Source: an uncultured Clostridia bacterium
GTDB taxonomy: Bacteria > Bacillota > Clostridia > HGM11327
Assembly: GCA_905210525.1 (NCBI GenBank)
Contig: CAJLXE010000051.1
Span: 1 to 9,113, forward strand
Direction: 5' to 3'
Length of the DNA stretch: 9,113 nt
Positions 1 through 6,919 of the stretch are shown here, in pieces. How positions within the stretch are numbered: the stretch's first letter is position 1; the number at the start of each line of letters is the position of its first letter. Below the pieces are notes generated by a model. The model was not told where the DNA came from. It was given only the letters and a program-made list of their open reading frames with translations, and did not search any database. The position numbers were made by a program, and so were the translations under genes.

Positions 1-1776
1 GCGGAAGGCAATGTACCCGATATAATAAAAGATAAGGATATACTCTCTCTCGAAATGGGAGTTCTTGTTGCAGGTTCCAAATACAGAGGAGAATTTGAGG
101 ACAGAATGTGCCAGCTCGTAGACGAGATTCGCAAAAACAAAAACGTAATTCTGTTTATAGACGAAATTCACACGATAGTAGGCGCAGGTGCATCGGAAGG
201 CTCGGTTGACGCGGCAAATATTTTAAAACCTGCGCTGGCAAAAGGCGAAATCCGTACAATAGGCGCTACAACCGCCCGTGAATACAAAAAATATATCGAA
301 AAGGACTCCGCACTCGAAAGACGTTTTCAGCCTGTGGAAATTCCCGAACCGACGTACTCCGAAACTGTTGAAATACTCAAAGGTCTGCGTCCGAAATATG
401 AAGCTCACCACGGTGTTGAAATAAGCGACGAAGCAATAGAAGCGGCTGTAACGCTTACTCAAAGATACGTCACGGACAGATTTCTGCCCGATAAAGCAAT
501 AGACGCAATAGATGAGGCGTCCTCCCGTGTGCGGCTGTGTACACATATAGATCCGCCCTCTGTAAAGGAGTTGGAGGATGAACTTGCATGTGCTTCTAAA
601 AGCAAGAAAAATGCGGTTGAAGCTCAGAACTACGAACAGGCAGCCGTATGCCGTGACGAAGAACGGCGCATAAAAGCGAAAATAGAAAAAACACTTGATG
701 AGTTTAAGCGCGAACAGCTTTCCGCAAAGCTAAAGGTTTCCTCCGAAAACATAGCCGATGTAATATCGTTTCAGACGGGAATACCGGTGTCGCGCATAAC
801 CGAAAGCGAAAAACAGCGCTTGCTGAGGCTTGAGGACATACTCCATGAGCGCGTAATAGGGCAGGATGAAGCTGTAAGTGCGGTTGCACATGCAATAAGA
901 CGTTCGCGCGCGGGCATTGCGGATCCGAGACGTCCGATAGGTTCATTCTTATTTTTGGGACCCACGGGCGTTGGAAAAACAGAACTGTGCAAAGCTCTTG
1001 CGGATGCGCTTTTCGGCGATGAGGATGCGCTCATCCGTATAGATATGAGCGAGTACATGGAAATGCACTCCGTCTCAAAGCTTATAGGTTCTCCTCCGGG
1101 ATACGTCGGATATGAGGAAGGCGGTCAGCTCACGGAAAGAGTGCACAGAAAACCGTATTGTGTAATACTCTTTGACGAAGTTGAAAAAGCGCATCCGGAT
1201 GTGTTCAACATAATGCTTCAGATTCTTGACGACGGCAGACTTACCGATTCACAAGGCAGAACCGTAAGTTTCCGCAATACCGTAATCGTTCTTACGAGCA
1301 ACGCCGGAATATCGTCTCTTAAAAAACAGAATGCGGTAGGCTTTGCCGCGTCGGCAAATGACGAAAATGAATACGATTCCATGAAAAACCGTATTATGGA
1401 TGAAGTTAAAAAAATATTCAAGCCCGAATTTTTGAACCGGCTTGACGATATAATTGCATTCAGACGTCTTACAAAGGACGATATGCATAAAATAGCAGAA
1501 CTCATGCTGGAGCAGACGTTCAGACGCATACAGGAAAAGGGCATAAAAGTAACCGCATCGCCCGGGGCTGTCGATAAGCTTGTAGAAAAAGGATATGATC
1601 CTGTGTACGGCGCGCGTCCGCTGAGAAGACTTATACAAAAAACTGTTGAAGATAAACTTGCGGAATGTATACTCCGTCAAAACGACGACATCATCGGAAA
1701 GGAATTTGTATTCGACTGTGCCGAAGGCGATTTTATAGTTTACGAAAAAGTCCTCGCACCGACTGCAAACGCATAA
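1..1776 (+). CDS. clpC: ATP-dependent Clp protease ATP-binding subunit ClpC (5'-partial)
   Basis: This is the C-terminal 591 codons of a class I Hsp100/Clp AAA+ unfoldase; the N-domain and the first Walker A lie upstream of the window. The frame is open from base 1, so the ATG at 55 is internal. Counting codons from base 1: the D1 pore loop KYRG is at 27-30, D1 Walker B (VILFIDE) at 49-55, and the ALERR arginine finger near 104-108. A short coiled middle domain of UVR type (LEDEL...YEQAA..RDEE) spans about 189-236. The second AAA+ domain has Walker A GPTGVGKT (320-327), pore loop GYVG (367-370), Walker B VILFDE (388-393), sensor 1 TSN (432-434) and sensor 2 GARPLRR (537-543). VGF at 446-448 matches the ClpP-docking loop. 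The UVR motif and VGF favour ClpC over ClpB, which has a long middle domain and no ClpP loop. In the cytoplasm ClpC unfolds misfolded or tagged proteins and feeds them to ClpP. It is followed directly by radA. Confidence 0.96.
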   Translation, partial: AEGNVPDIIKDKDILSLEMGVLVAGSKYRGEFEDRMCQLVDEIRKNKNVILFIDEIHTIVGAGASEGSVDAANILKPALAKGEIRTIGATTAREYKKYIEKDSALERRFQPVEIPEPTYSETVEILKGLRPKYEAHHGVEISDEAIEAAVTLTQRYVTDRFLPDKAIDAIDEASSRVRLCTHIDPPSVKELEDELACASKSKKNAVEAQNYEQAAVCRDEERRIKAKIEKTLDEFKREQLSAKLKVSSENIADVISFQTGIPVSRITESEKQRLLRLEDILHERVIGQDEAVSAVAHAIRRSRAGIADPRRPIGSFLFLGPTGVGKTELCKALADALFGDEDALIRIDMSEYMEMHSVSKLIGSPPGYVGYEEGGQLTERVHRKPYCVILFDEVEKAHPDVFNIMLQILDDGRLTDSQGRTVSFRNTVIVLTSNAGISSLKKQNAVGFAASANDENEYDSMKNRIMDEVKKIFKPEFLNRLDDIIAFRRLTKDDMHKIAELMLEQTFRRIQEKGIKVTASPGAVDKLVEKGYDPVYGARPLRRLIQKTVEDKLAECILRQNDDIIGKEFVFDCAEGDFIVYEKVLAPTANA

Positions 1777-1778
1777 TT

Positions 1779-3173
1779 ATGGCTTCAAAAGAAATAAAAA
1801 GCTACATTTGCCGCGAATGCGGTTATATAACCTCAAAATGGCTCGGCAAGTGTCCGTCGTGCAGCACATGGGACAGTTTTGATATTGCCGTAACGGAAAG
1901 TCCGCGCGAAAAAGCGTCCGTATCCGCTGCACAGGCGGTAAGGCTTACAGAGGTGGAAACGGACAGCTCCGTGCGATTCAAAACGGGCATGAGCGAGCTT
2001 GACAGAGTTCTCGGAGGGGGACTCGTGGAAGGCTCTCTTGTGCTTATAGGCGGAGACCCCGGCATAGGCAAATCAACGCTTATGATGCAGATAAGTAAAT
2101 ATCTTTCGGACGGCGGCAAAAAAGTACTGTATGTTTCCGGTGAAGAATCCATGAGCCAGATAAAGCTCCGGGCAATAAGACTCAAAATCAACACTGCAAA
2201 CATATATCTGCTTGCCGAAACCGATACAGATGCCGTTGTCGCAAGAGCATTGGACGAGCGTCCGGATTTTCTTGTTGTTGATTCCGTTCAGACAATGAAC
2301 AAAAAAGAAATATCCTCCGTTCCGGGAAGCGTTGCGCAGGTGCGTGAAGCGACATCCGCATTTATGACGCTTGCAAAAAAAGAAGGCATACCGGTATTCA
2401 TAGTAGGCCACGTTACAAAGGACGGGAATATTGCAGGACCCAAAATTCTTGAGCATATGGTTGACACCGTGCTTTATTTTGAGGGTAATTCGGACCATTC
2501 GTTCAGAATACTCAGAGCTGTTAAAAACCGTTTCGGACCCACAAACGAAATTGCCGTTTTTGATATGGGGCAAAACGGTCTTACGGAAATACTCAATCCG
2601 TCCGAGCTTTTTGTAAGTAAGCAGAGTGCAGACGTGCCCGGTTCCGTAATAACCGCGTCCGTCAACGGCACAATGCCCGTTCTGGTTGAAGTGCAGGCGC
2701 TTGTTTCGTCAAATTCTTACGAGGGCAGGGCAAAGTGTATAGTGGGCGGACTTGATTTCAACAAAACCTCTCTTATATGTGCGGTTTTGCAAAACAGGCT
2801 CGGAATAGATATTCTCAGCAAGGATATATTCGTAAACATAGCCGGCGGAATAAAAATTACGGAGCCCGCCGCGGATCTTGCGTGTGCGCTTGCTGTATAT
2901 ACGGCAAACAGAAATCTTCTTATGCCAAAAAGAACCTGTGTTTTCGGGGAAGTAGGTCTTGCGGGAGAAATCAGAGGCGTTCCGTTTGCGGAAAAAAGAA
3001 TATCCGAAGCGCTTAAAATGGGATTCCGCAAAATAATCATACCCAAGGACAATGCGGATGCTGCCGCAGACTTTGCGGACGATATGCAAATATGTGCGGC
3101 GGGAAATTTAAGAGAAGCCGTGGAATGGATAATAGACAGAAGAGATTCTGAGAAACGCGGAGGACAACGGTAA
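1779..3173 (+). CDS. radA: DNA repair protein RadA (Sms)
   Basis: RadA is a RecA-like, DnaB-type ATPase that promotes branch migration and processing of recombination intermediates on DNA. The 464-residue product is full length for the family. In order it shows an N-terminal C4 zinc finger (Cys11, Cys14, Cys25, Cys28, in CRECG and CPSC), Walker A GDPGIGKST (92-100), GEES at 121-124, Walker B FLVVDS (164-169), the RadA-specific KNRFG motif (249-253), and a C-terminal Lon-protease-like domain (about 280-455) that serves as a scaffold rather than a protease. The start at 1779 puts the zinc finger near the N-terminus. An in-frame ATG at 1665 inside clpC would add 38 residues unlike the family. 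The ATG lies 2 nt after the clpC stop with no recognisable Shine-Dalgarno sequence, so translation is probably coupled to clpC. The clpC-radA order is classic for Firmicutes. No truncation or missing key residue is seen. Confidence 0.96.
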   Translation: MASKEIKSYICRECGYITSKWLGKCPSCSTWDSFDIAVTESPREKASVSAAQAVRLTEVETDSSVRFKTGMSELDRVLGGGLVEGSLVLIGGDPGIGKSTLMMQISKYLSDGGKKVLYVSGEESMSQIKLRAIRLKINTANIYLLAETDTDAVVARALDERPDFLVVDSVQTMNKKEISSVPGSVAQVREATSAFMTLAKKEGIPVFIVGHVTKDGNIAGPKILEHMVDTVLYFEGNSDHSFRILRAVKNRFGPTNEIAVFDMGQNGLTEILNPSELFVSKQSADVPGSVITASVNGTMPVLVEVQALVSSNSYEGRAKCIVGGLDFNKTSLICAVLQNRLGIDILSKDIFVNIAGGIKITEPAADLACALAVYTANRNLLMPKRTCVFGEVGLAGEIRGVPFAEKRISEALKMGFRKIIIPKDNADAAADFADDMQICAAGNLREAVEWIIDRRDSEKRGGQR

Positions 3174-4006
3174 TGTATCTGACGATTATTATTGCGGTTA
3201 TAGTTATATTCTGTATATGCAGTTTTACAGCCGGAGCAGTATGGCTTAAAATAAGGCATTATTCCATAAAAAGCAGTAAATTGAAATGTGAGGGCGGTCT
3301 TGTGAGAATAACCCTCATATCGGATCTTCACGAAAAGAGCTTCGGCAAAAACAATAAGCGGCTTATAGAAAAAATCGAATCCACATCGCCGGATATCATA
3401 GTGATAGCAGGCGACGTAGCGGATACTTACGGAAAAGTCGGCGGTTCATATGAACCTCTTTTCAGGGCTTTGCCAAAAATAGCGCCTACATTTCTCGTGC
3501 TCGGCAATCACGAATACAGTGCCCGACGTGACGTTGAAATAAGCGGAAATGCGGTTAACTGCGGAATTCACGTGCTTGACGATATGTGCGTTGAGCTTAA
3601 TGTCCGCGGAGATACTCTGAATATAATAGGGCTTTCCGATTATTACAGAGAAAACGTAATTTCCCAGACGCTTGCGGAAAGGCTTGATCTTGTACCTGTA
3701 ACCGATTTTATGCGCCGATGCAATATACTCATTTCGCACCGTCCGGCAGAGCTTGAAGACATCGCCGACAGAGGTATAGATATTATGCTTTGCGGACATA
3801 CTCACGGCGGACAAATGCGCATACCGTTTATAGGCGGAGTGTTTGCTCCGCACAGTCACAGACTCTTTCCCAAATACGACATGGGATTTTTCGGGATAAA
3901 AAACATGAATCTGATTATAAGCTCAGGACTCGGCGCAAGCTGTATTCCTTTAAGATTCTGCAACCGCCCGGAAATTGCGGTAATTGACCTCGAAGGTAAA
4001 AATTAA
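3173..4006 (+). CDS. Membrane-anchored metallophosphoesterase (YkuE/YaeI-like)
   Basis: This is a 277-residue calcineurin-like metallophosphoesterase. One hydrophobic segment (about residues 3-24) has no lipobox or twin-arginine motif, so it is probably an N-terminal membrane anchor with the catalytic domain outside the cytoplasm. The di-metal site is complete: SDLH (Asp51, His53), GDVAD (Asp81), GNHEY (Asn112, His113), SHRP (His189) and GHTHGGQ (His209, His211). The GHTHGGQ ending and the following proline/aromatic-rich stretch fit the YkuE/YaeI subgroup, whose members are described as phosphodiesterases or phosphatases, some acting on the envelope. The substrate cannot be read from the sequence. 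The ATG shares a base with the radA stop (TAATG), and GGAGG at 3159-3163 lies 9 nt upstream, so the gene is co-transcribed and probably translationally coupled. Its place behind radA may reflect operon packing rather than a repair role. Confidence 0.9.
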   Translation: MYLTIIIAVIVIFCICSFTAGAVWLKIRHYSIKSSKLKCEGGLVRITLISDLHEKSFGKNNKRLIEKIESTSPDIIVIAGDVADTYGKVGGSYEPLFRALPKIAPTFLVLGNHEYSARRDVEISGNAVNCGIHVLDDMCVELNVRGDTLNIIGLSDYYRENVISQTLAERLDLVPVTDFMRRCNILISHRPAELEDIADRGIDIMLCGHTHGGQMRIPFIGGVFAPHSHRLFPKYDMGFFGIKNMNLIISSGLGASCIPLRFCNRPEIAVIDLEGKN

Positions 4007-4029
4007 CTCTGAATAAAAGGGATCGTATT

Positions 4030-4095
4030 ATGAAAAAAAAACAATACCGAAGGAATTTGAGAATTTTGTTCAGTCCGGTTCGGTCGAAGAAATGA
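4030..4095 (+). other. Upstream start and nine-A tract that breaks the ankyrin gene frame
   Basis: An ATG at 4030 sits 8 nt after an AAGGG-type ribosome binding site (4017-4021) and 23 nt behind the metallophosphoesterase stop, the normal position for the next gene. It is followed by nine A residues (4033-4041). As written, this frame gives only 21 codons and stops at TGA 4093-4095, which overlaps an ATG at 4092 (ATGA). After the A tract, the ankyrin frame is open and encodes a plausible N-terminus (TIPKEFENFVQSGSVEE) that continues directly into the downstream protein. One extra A, or a -1 slip on the A run, fuses the two into a 340-residue protein starting MKKKTIPKEF. The region could therefore be an error, a phase-variable tract, a recoding site, or a short coupled leader. 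Confidence 0.7.
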
Positions 4096-5051
4096 AATCC
4101 GTTATGCTTAAATGCGAACCCGATGCCATTGCTCCCGATTACTACAAATTCAATGCATTGGGATATACTAATCTGCCGGAAGAATTTGTAAGGTGGCTCA
4201 CGGAATACGGAACAGATATAAATTTTCCCGACCGTTTCGGATATACTCCTCTGCATCATCAGGCGAGCTGTAAAAACGGCGAAAAACAAATCAAACTGTA
4301 TATTAAGCTCGGCGCCGACATTGAAAAACAGTCTTTGTTTGACGGCAGTGCGCTTCATTCGGCAGCGGGCAAAGGCTATACGGAAAATGTCCGCGTGCTG
4401 TTGGCTCTCGGAGCGGATATTGACGCAAAGGATTATAATGGGAATACACCTCTTGAACGACTTCTTGCAAACTGCTATGCCGTAGATGTTCCGGGTATGC
4501 TGGAAACAATAGAACTGCTTCTTATGAACGGAGCTCATGTTTCCGATAAAATAAATGAATATGTAGAAAATATAGGCAAAGATATGGAATTCAGGCGGAA
4601 AGATTATCCTGCCGAATCGATACCGAGGCTTGATGAGGCAATGACGAGGCTTTACGGTTTATTCGGCGTTACACCTGTGCCGAGACGTAAAATGTATGAC
4701 GGAGTATCGCCAATTACCGTTACTGCATCCGAGTGGCAAAAGCAATTTGCAGAGCTGTGGGATCTTCTTGTGCCGGGATGCGGAACCTGTTCAACAATTC
4801 AGGGAGAAGTAGTTCGCATAAACGGACGTAACGGCGCAGGCAATGCGGATGAAGACTTCTTTTCAAATGCCGATTTACTTATAACCTATCTGTCGAAAGG
4901 AATACCCATATCCGAAAACGATATGACTTGTGTGAGCCGCATAGTACATAACATAAAGAAACTTGAATGTGACGAAAAAGAGCTCAACGAATTATGCAGA
5001 ATAAGCGTCGGCTGGGTGCTGAATAATCCCACTCCGATTCCGGTAGAATAA
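4092..5051 (+). CDS. Ankyrin-repeat protein with C-terminal domain of unknown function
   Basis: The uninterrupted frame from ATG 4092 gives 319 residues, but the gene probably begins at 4030 (see the separate entry on the A tract), so the native product may be 340 residues. Residues 17-46 form a degenerate ankyrin unit. Three clearer repeats follow at about 47-80 (FGYTPLHHQA, LGADIE), 81-113 (DGSALHSAA, LGADIDAK) and 114-150 (NGNTPLERL, MNGAHV). There is no signal peptide or membrane segment, so it is probably cytoplasmic. Residues about 213-319 form a second domain beginning WQKQFAELWDLLVPG, followed by QGEVVRINGR. From memory this resembles a C-terminal domain of ankyrin and immunity-type proteins in Clostridia, but I cannot confirm it. 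Ankyrin repeats mediate protein-protein contacts; the partner is unknown. ATG 4092 has only a weak GAAGAA upstream. The gene is last in the clpC operon, ahead of the shared terminator. Confidence 0.8.
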   Translation: MKSVMLKCEPDAIAPDYYKFNALGYTNLPEEFVRWLTEYGTDINFPDRFGYTPLHHQASCKNGEKQIKLYIKLGADIEKQSLFDGSALHSAAGKGYTENVRVLLALGADIDAKDYNGNTPLERLLANCYAVDVPGMLETIELLLMNGAHVSDKINEYVENIGKDMEFRRKDYPAESIPRLDEAMTRLYGLFGVTPVPRRKMYDGVSPITVTASEWQKQFAELWDLLVPGCGTCSTIQGEVVRINGRNGAGNADEDFFSNADLLITYLSKGIPISENDMTCVSRIVHNIKKLECDEKELNELCRISVGWVLNNPTPIPVE

Positions 5052-5081
5052 AAAATCATTATACGTATTTAAAATATGAAA

Positions 5082-5109
5082 AAGAGGCTGTTGTTTGTTA
5101 CAGCCTCTT
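5082..5109. terminator. Bidirectional rho-independent terminator
   Basis: AAGAGGCTGT (5082-5091) pairs perfectly with ACAGCCTCTT (5100-5109) around an 8-nt loop. On the + strand it is followed by a T-rich stretch (5111-5127) that ends the clpC-ankyrin operon. On the - strand it is followed by a TTTCATATTTT tract that ends the transketolase-lipoprotein operon. It fills the gap between the two convergent stop codons. Confidence 0.88.
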
Positions 5110-5125
5110 GTATTTTTATAATTTT

Positions 5126-5941
5126 TTACTCCGATACGTCAATATCAAAGCTCAGAACAGTTCCGGCGCCAAACGTAAGCGCATTCATATTGTAGTCCAA
5201 AAGCATATCAAGCTTAATATAATTGGAAATATTCGCACCGCCTTCGTAGTATGCAAGCGTTGCCGTGCCGTCTTTCATAAGAACGTACACTGTTTTGGTT
5301 AAAGACGTTTGTGCTTCGGAATCGGTAATATTCTTTACATAACGCATAACAAATTTATCTGTGCTGTCAAGCATTATTTCGGCAACGGTTTTGCATGATA
5401 CATCTTTATATATTTTTTCGTCGGCTGTAAATGTCAGAAGATTTCTTTTACTGTCAAGCAATCCTTCTATTTTTTTGCCATCGGTTTTTTCGTGTCCGAA
5501 TTTGATACGTAAACTTTGATTTATTTTGTAGCCGTATGCCGCAGATACGGGAAGCTCACCTTCCGCTCTGTCCGGATAATCCTCTGTAATGTCGAGCAAA
5601 TCAAATTCGGGCAATACCGAAAGCTCCATATCCGCAACAGACATAAGCAACATAAAATTGTCGTAATACGTGCGCTCATCCTGAGTGCCAAGTTTGTCCT
5701 CCGGCTTTGTCCGCAGCAGTTTTTCCGCCAGATATGCCTTTAATGCCGAATAGTTGTTATAAAATGTACCGAGACCGTTTTCAAACGAATCATACGCCGT
5801 ATTTTCAAAATGCGGTTTTTCGGGCGGTTTGCTTTCTGTCGGCAACGGTTCATTGCCGCATCCCGAAAGTCCGCAAATAAGCACGGATAAAGTCAGTACG
5901 CACATCAGAGTTTTCTTTATAAATAATCCACAATATTTCAC
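5126..5941 (-). CDS. Putative lipoprotein of unknown function
   Basis: I do not recognise this 271-residue product. Its N-terminus is a lipoprotein signal: a basic n-region (KYCGLFIKK), a hydrophobic core, then the lipobox LSGC with Cys28 as the expected lipidated residue. A proline-rich linker follows (about 31-44). The mature part is mixed polar with alternating strands and acidic residues, and it would sit on the outer face of the membrane. The start is GTG at 5941, chosen because it supplies the positive n-region and lies 6 nt downstream of GAGAGG (5948-5953). The first internal ATG (residue 13) would remove the charged residues. It starts 29 nt after the stop of the CobD/CbiB-like membrane protein and ends just before the shared terminator, so it is the last gene of the transketolase operon. 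No catalytic motif is visible. A binding or accessory role for the preceding membrane protein is only a guess from position. Confidence 0.82.
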   Translation of the reverse strand: MKYCGLFIKKTLMCVLTLSVLICGLSGCGNEPLPTESKPPEKPHFENTAYDSFENGLGTFYNNYSALKAYLAEKLLRTKPEDKLGTQDERTYYDNFMLLMSVADMELSVLPEFDLLDITEDYPDRAEGELPVSAAYGYKINQSLRIKFGHEKTDGKKIEGLLDSKRNLLTFTADEKIYKDVSCKTVAEIMLDSTDKFVMRYVKNITDSEAQTSLTKTVYVLMKDGTATLAYYEGGANISNYIKLDMLLDYNMNALTFGAGTVLSFDIDVSE

Positions 5942-5970
5942 TGTTTTCCTCTCACAGACACACCTGCCGA

Positions 5971-6873
5971 TTATTCTTTCTTTATATTCTTACCGCTCCA
6001 GAAATCCCAGTATTCATCAAGTCCCAACGCCGCCAACGCCGCCTGCACAAAAATATAAATCGAAACAAGCAATAAAAACATTATCGCCGTGCAAGCATAC
6101 ACCGCAACAGCCGTCTTTTTCACAAAACTGTCCGTAAGCGAGCCTCCGTTTTCAAACGAATAAAGCTGTTTTCCGCATCTTTCTGCAAACTTGAGTTTTT
6201 TGACGCTGAATTTCATGTTCAATACCCATTTTATTGCCCAAAGCAGCATAGAAAGTATCGCATATCCGGGCAGTGACGCGTATTTGTTTATAGTTGTTGC
6301 GACTGCCGCGTACCCGTGAACCGTCATTTCTTCGTGATTATCCGCATTTGCAAAGTGGCTTATGAAGGCATATGCCGCGGTCGCACCTGCGCCGAATATC
6401 ATTATAAGCAGAAACGGCATAACTATTTTTTCGACAATCAGCTTTGAGACCGATCCTGAAAAGATTCTTTTGAATTTTACGTTTTCGGCTTTGTCCGAAT
6501 CCTTCACAAGCATATATCCGAAAAGTTGTCTTACAAACAAAGTATTGCCCGTATTACCGGCAAATTTTCGTATAATGCCTGCCGTCTGGCCGCAACCCGT
6601 ACAAAAATATATAACCAACCCGTAAGTAATATAAAGATATATTTCGGACTGATATTGTAGCAGCATTATAACATGGTCAACAACAAACCATATCACGGCA
6701 ATCCCTGCAACGGCAAGTATTCCGCCGCAGAGAACGCCCGTTTTATATTTTTTTGACGAAAAACGCTTGGCTGCTTTTGTATATATCCGCGTTATCCATA
6801 CCGTATAAGGCTTAAACAGCCACCCTGTCGCTATATTCAGTGCGAGTGCGCATACAATTACCCAAAAATTCAT
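5971..6873 (-). CDS. Polytopic membrane protein, divergent CobD/CbiB-like
   Basis: This 300-residue integral membrane protein has hydrophobic segments at about 3-19, 47-72, 78-93, 148-172, 201-218 and 254-282. The layout resembles CobD/CbiB, the membrane enzyme that joins adenosylcobyric acid to aminopropanol or its phosphate in cobalamin synthesis. An N-terminal segment leads to a basic AAKRF stretch and a GVL..G hydrophobic helix. Residues 141-170 (SVSKLIVEKIVMPFLL, then GAGATAAYAF) run parallel to the family's AVESVAEN..DGVIAPL and GALAY region. Residues 187-215 (GYAAVATTINKYASLPGYA) parallel GWAAxRLDDLLNYIPAR. Several signature residues are missing: the glutamate-asparagine pair, the double aspartate before LxN, and the later AGWPEAAMAGAL motif. 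Cobinamide-phosphate synthase activity is therefore doubtful. The start ATG has GGAG 5 nt upstream (6879-6882). It lies 46 nt behind transketolase and 29 nt before the lipoprotein, with no other B12 gene in view. The family call is from memory and unverified. Confidence 0.6.
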   Translation of the reverse strand: MNFWVIVCALALNIATGWLFKPYTVWITRIYTKAAKRFSSKKYKTGVLCGGILAVAGIAVIWFVVDHVIMLLQYQSEIYLYITYGLVIYFCTGCGQTAGIIRKFAGNTGNTLFVRQLFGYMLVKDSDKAENVKFKRIFSGSVSKLIVEKIVMPFLLIMIFGAGATAAYAFISHFANADNHEEMTVHGYAAVATTINKYASLPGYAILSMLLWAIKWVLNMKFSVKKLKFAERCGKQLYSFENGGSLTDSFVKKTAVAVYACTAIMFLLLVSIYIFVQAALAALGLDEYWDFWSGKNIKKE

Positions 6874-6885
6874 ATATACTCCGCA

Positions 6886-6907
6886 TTATGCCGTATAAGC
6901 GGCATAA
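6886..6907 (-). promoter_or_regulatory. Intergenic stem-loop between transketolase and the membrane protein gene
   Basis: TTATGCCG (6886-6893) and CGGCATAA (6900-6907) form a perfect 8-bp stem with a 6-nt loop in the 46-nt gap after transketolase. There is no U-tract after it in the - direction, so it is not a standard terminator. Its edge is 3 nt from the GGAG ribosome binding site of the membrane protein gene, so it could affect mRNA stability or translation. The function is inferred only from position. Confidence 0.45.
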
Positions 6908-6919
6908 ACTTTCGTTAAT

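Noticed and set aside
55..1776. ATG at 55 as the start of the Clp ATPase gene
   Set aside because: The frame is open to base 1 and the upstream codons (AEGNVPDIIKDKDILSLE) match the conserved ClpC sequence just after the first Walker A, so the gene is cut by the window edge.
1665..1778. Upstream in-frame ATG that would extend RadA by 38 residues
   Set aside because: It lies inside clpC. The extension is arginine-rich and unlike RadA, and the zinc finger normally sits within the first 10-30 residues, which fits the start at 1779.
2717..3331. A 204-codon - strand frame opposite radA and the phosphoesterase
   Set aside because: It is a shadow of two well-supported + strand genes, and its translation shows no domain or signal.
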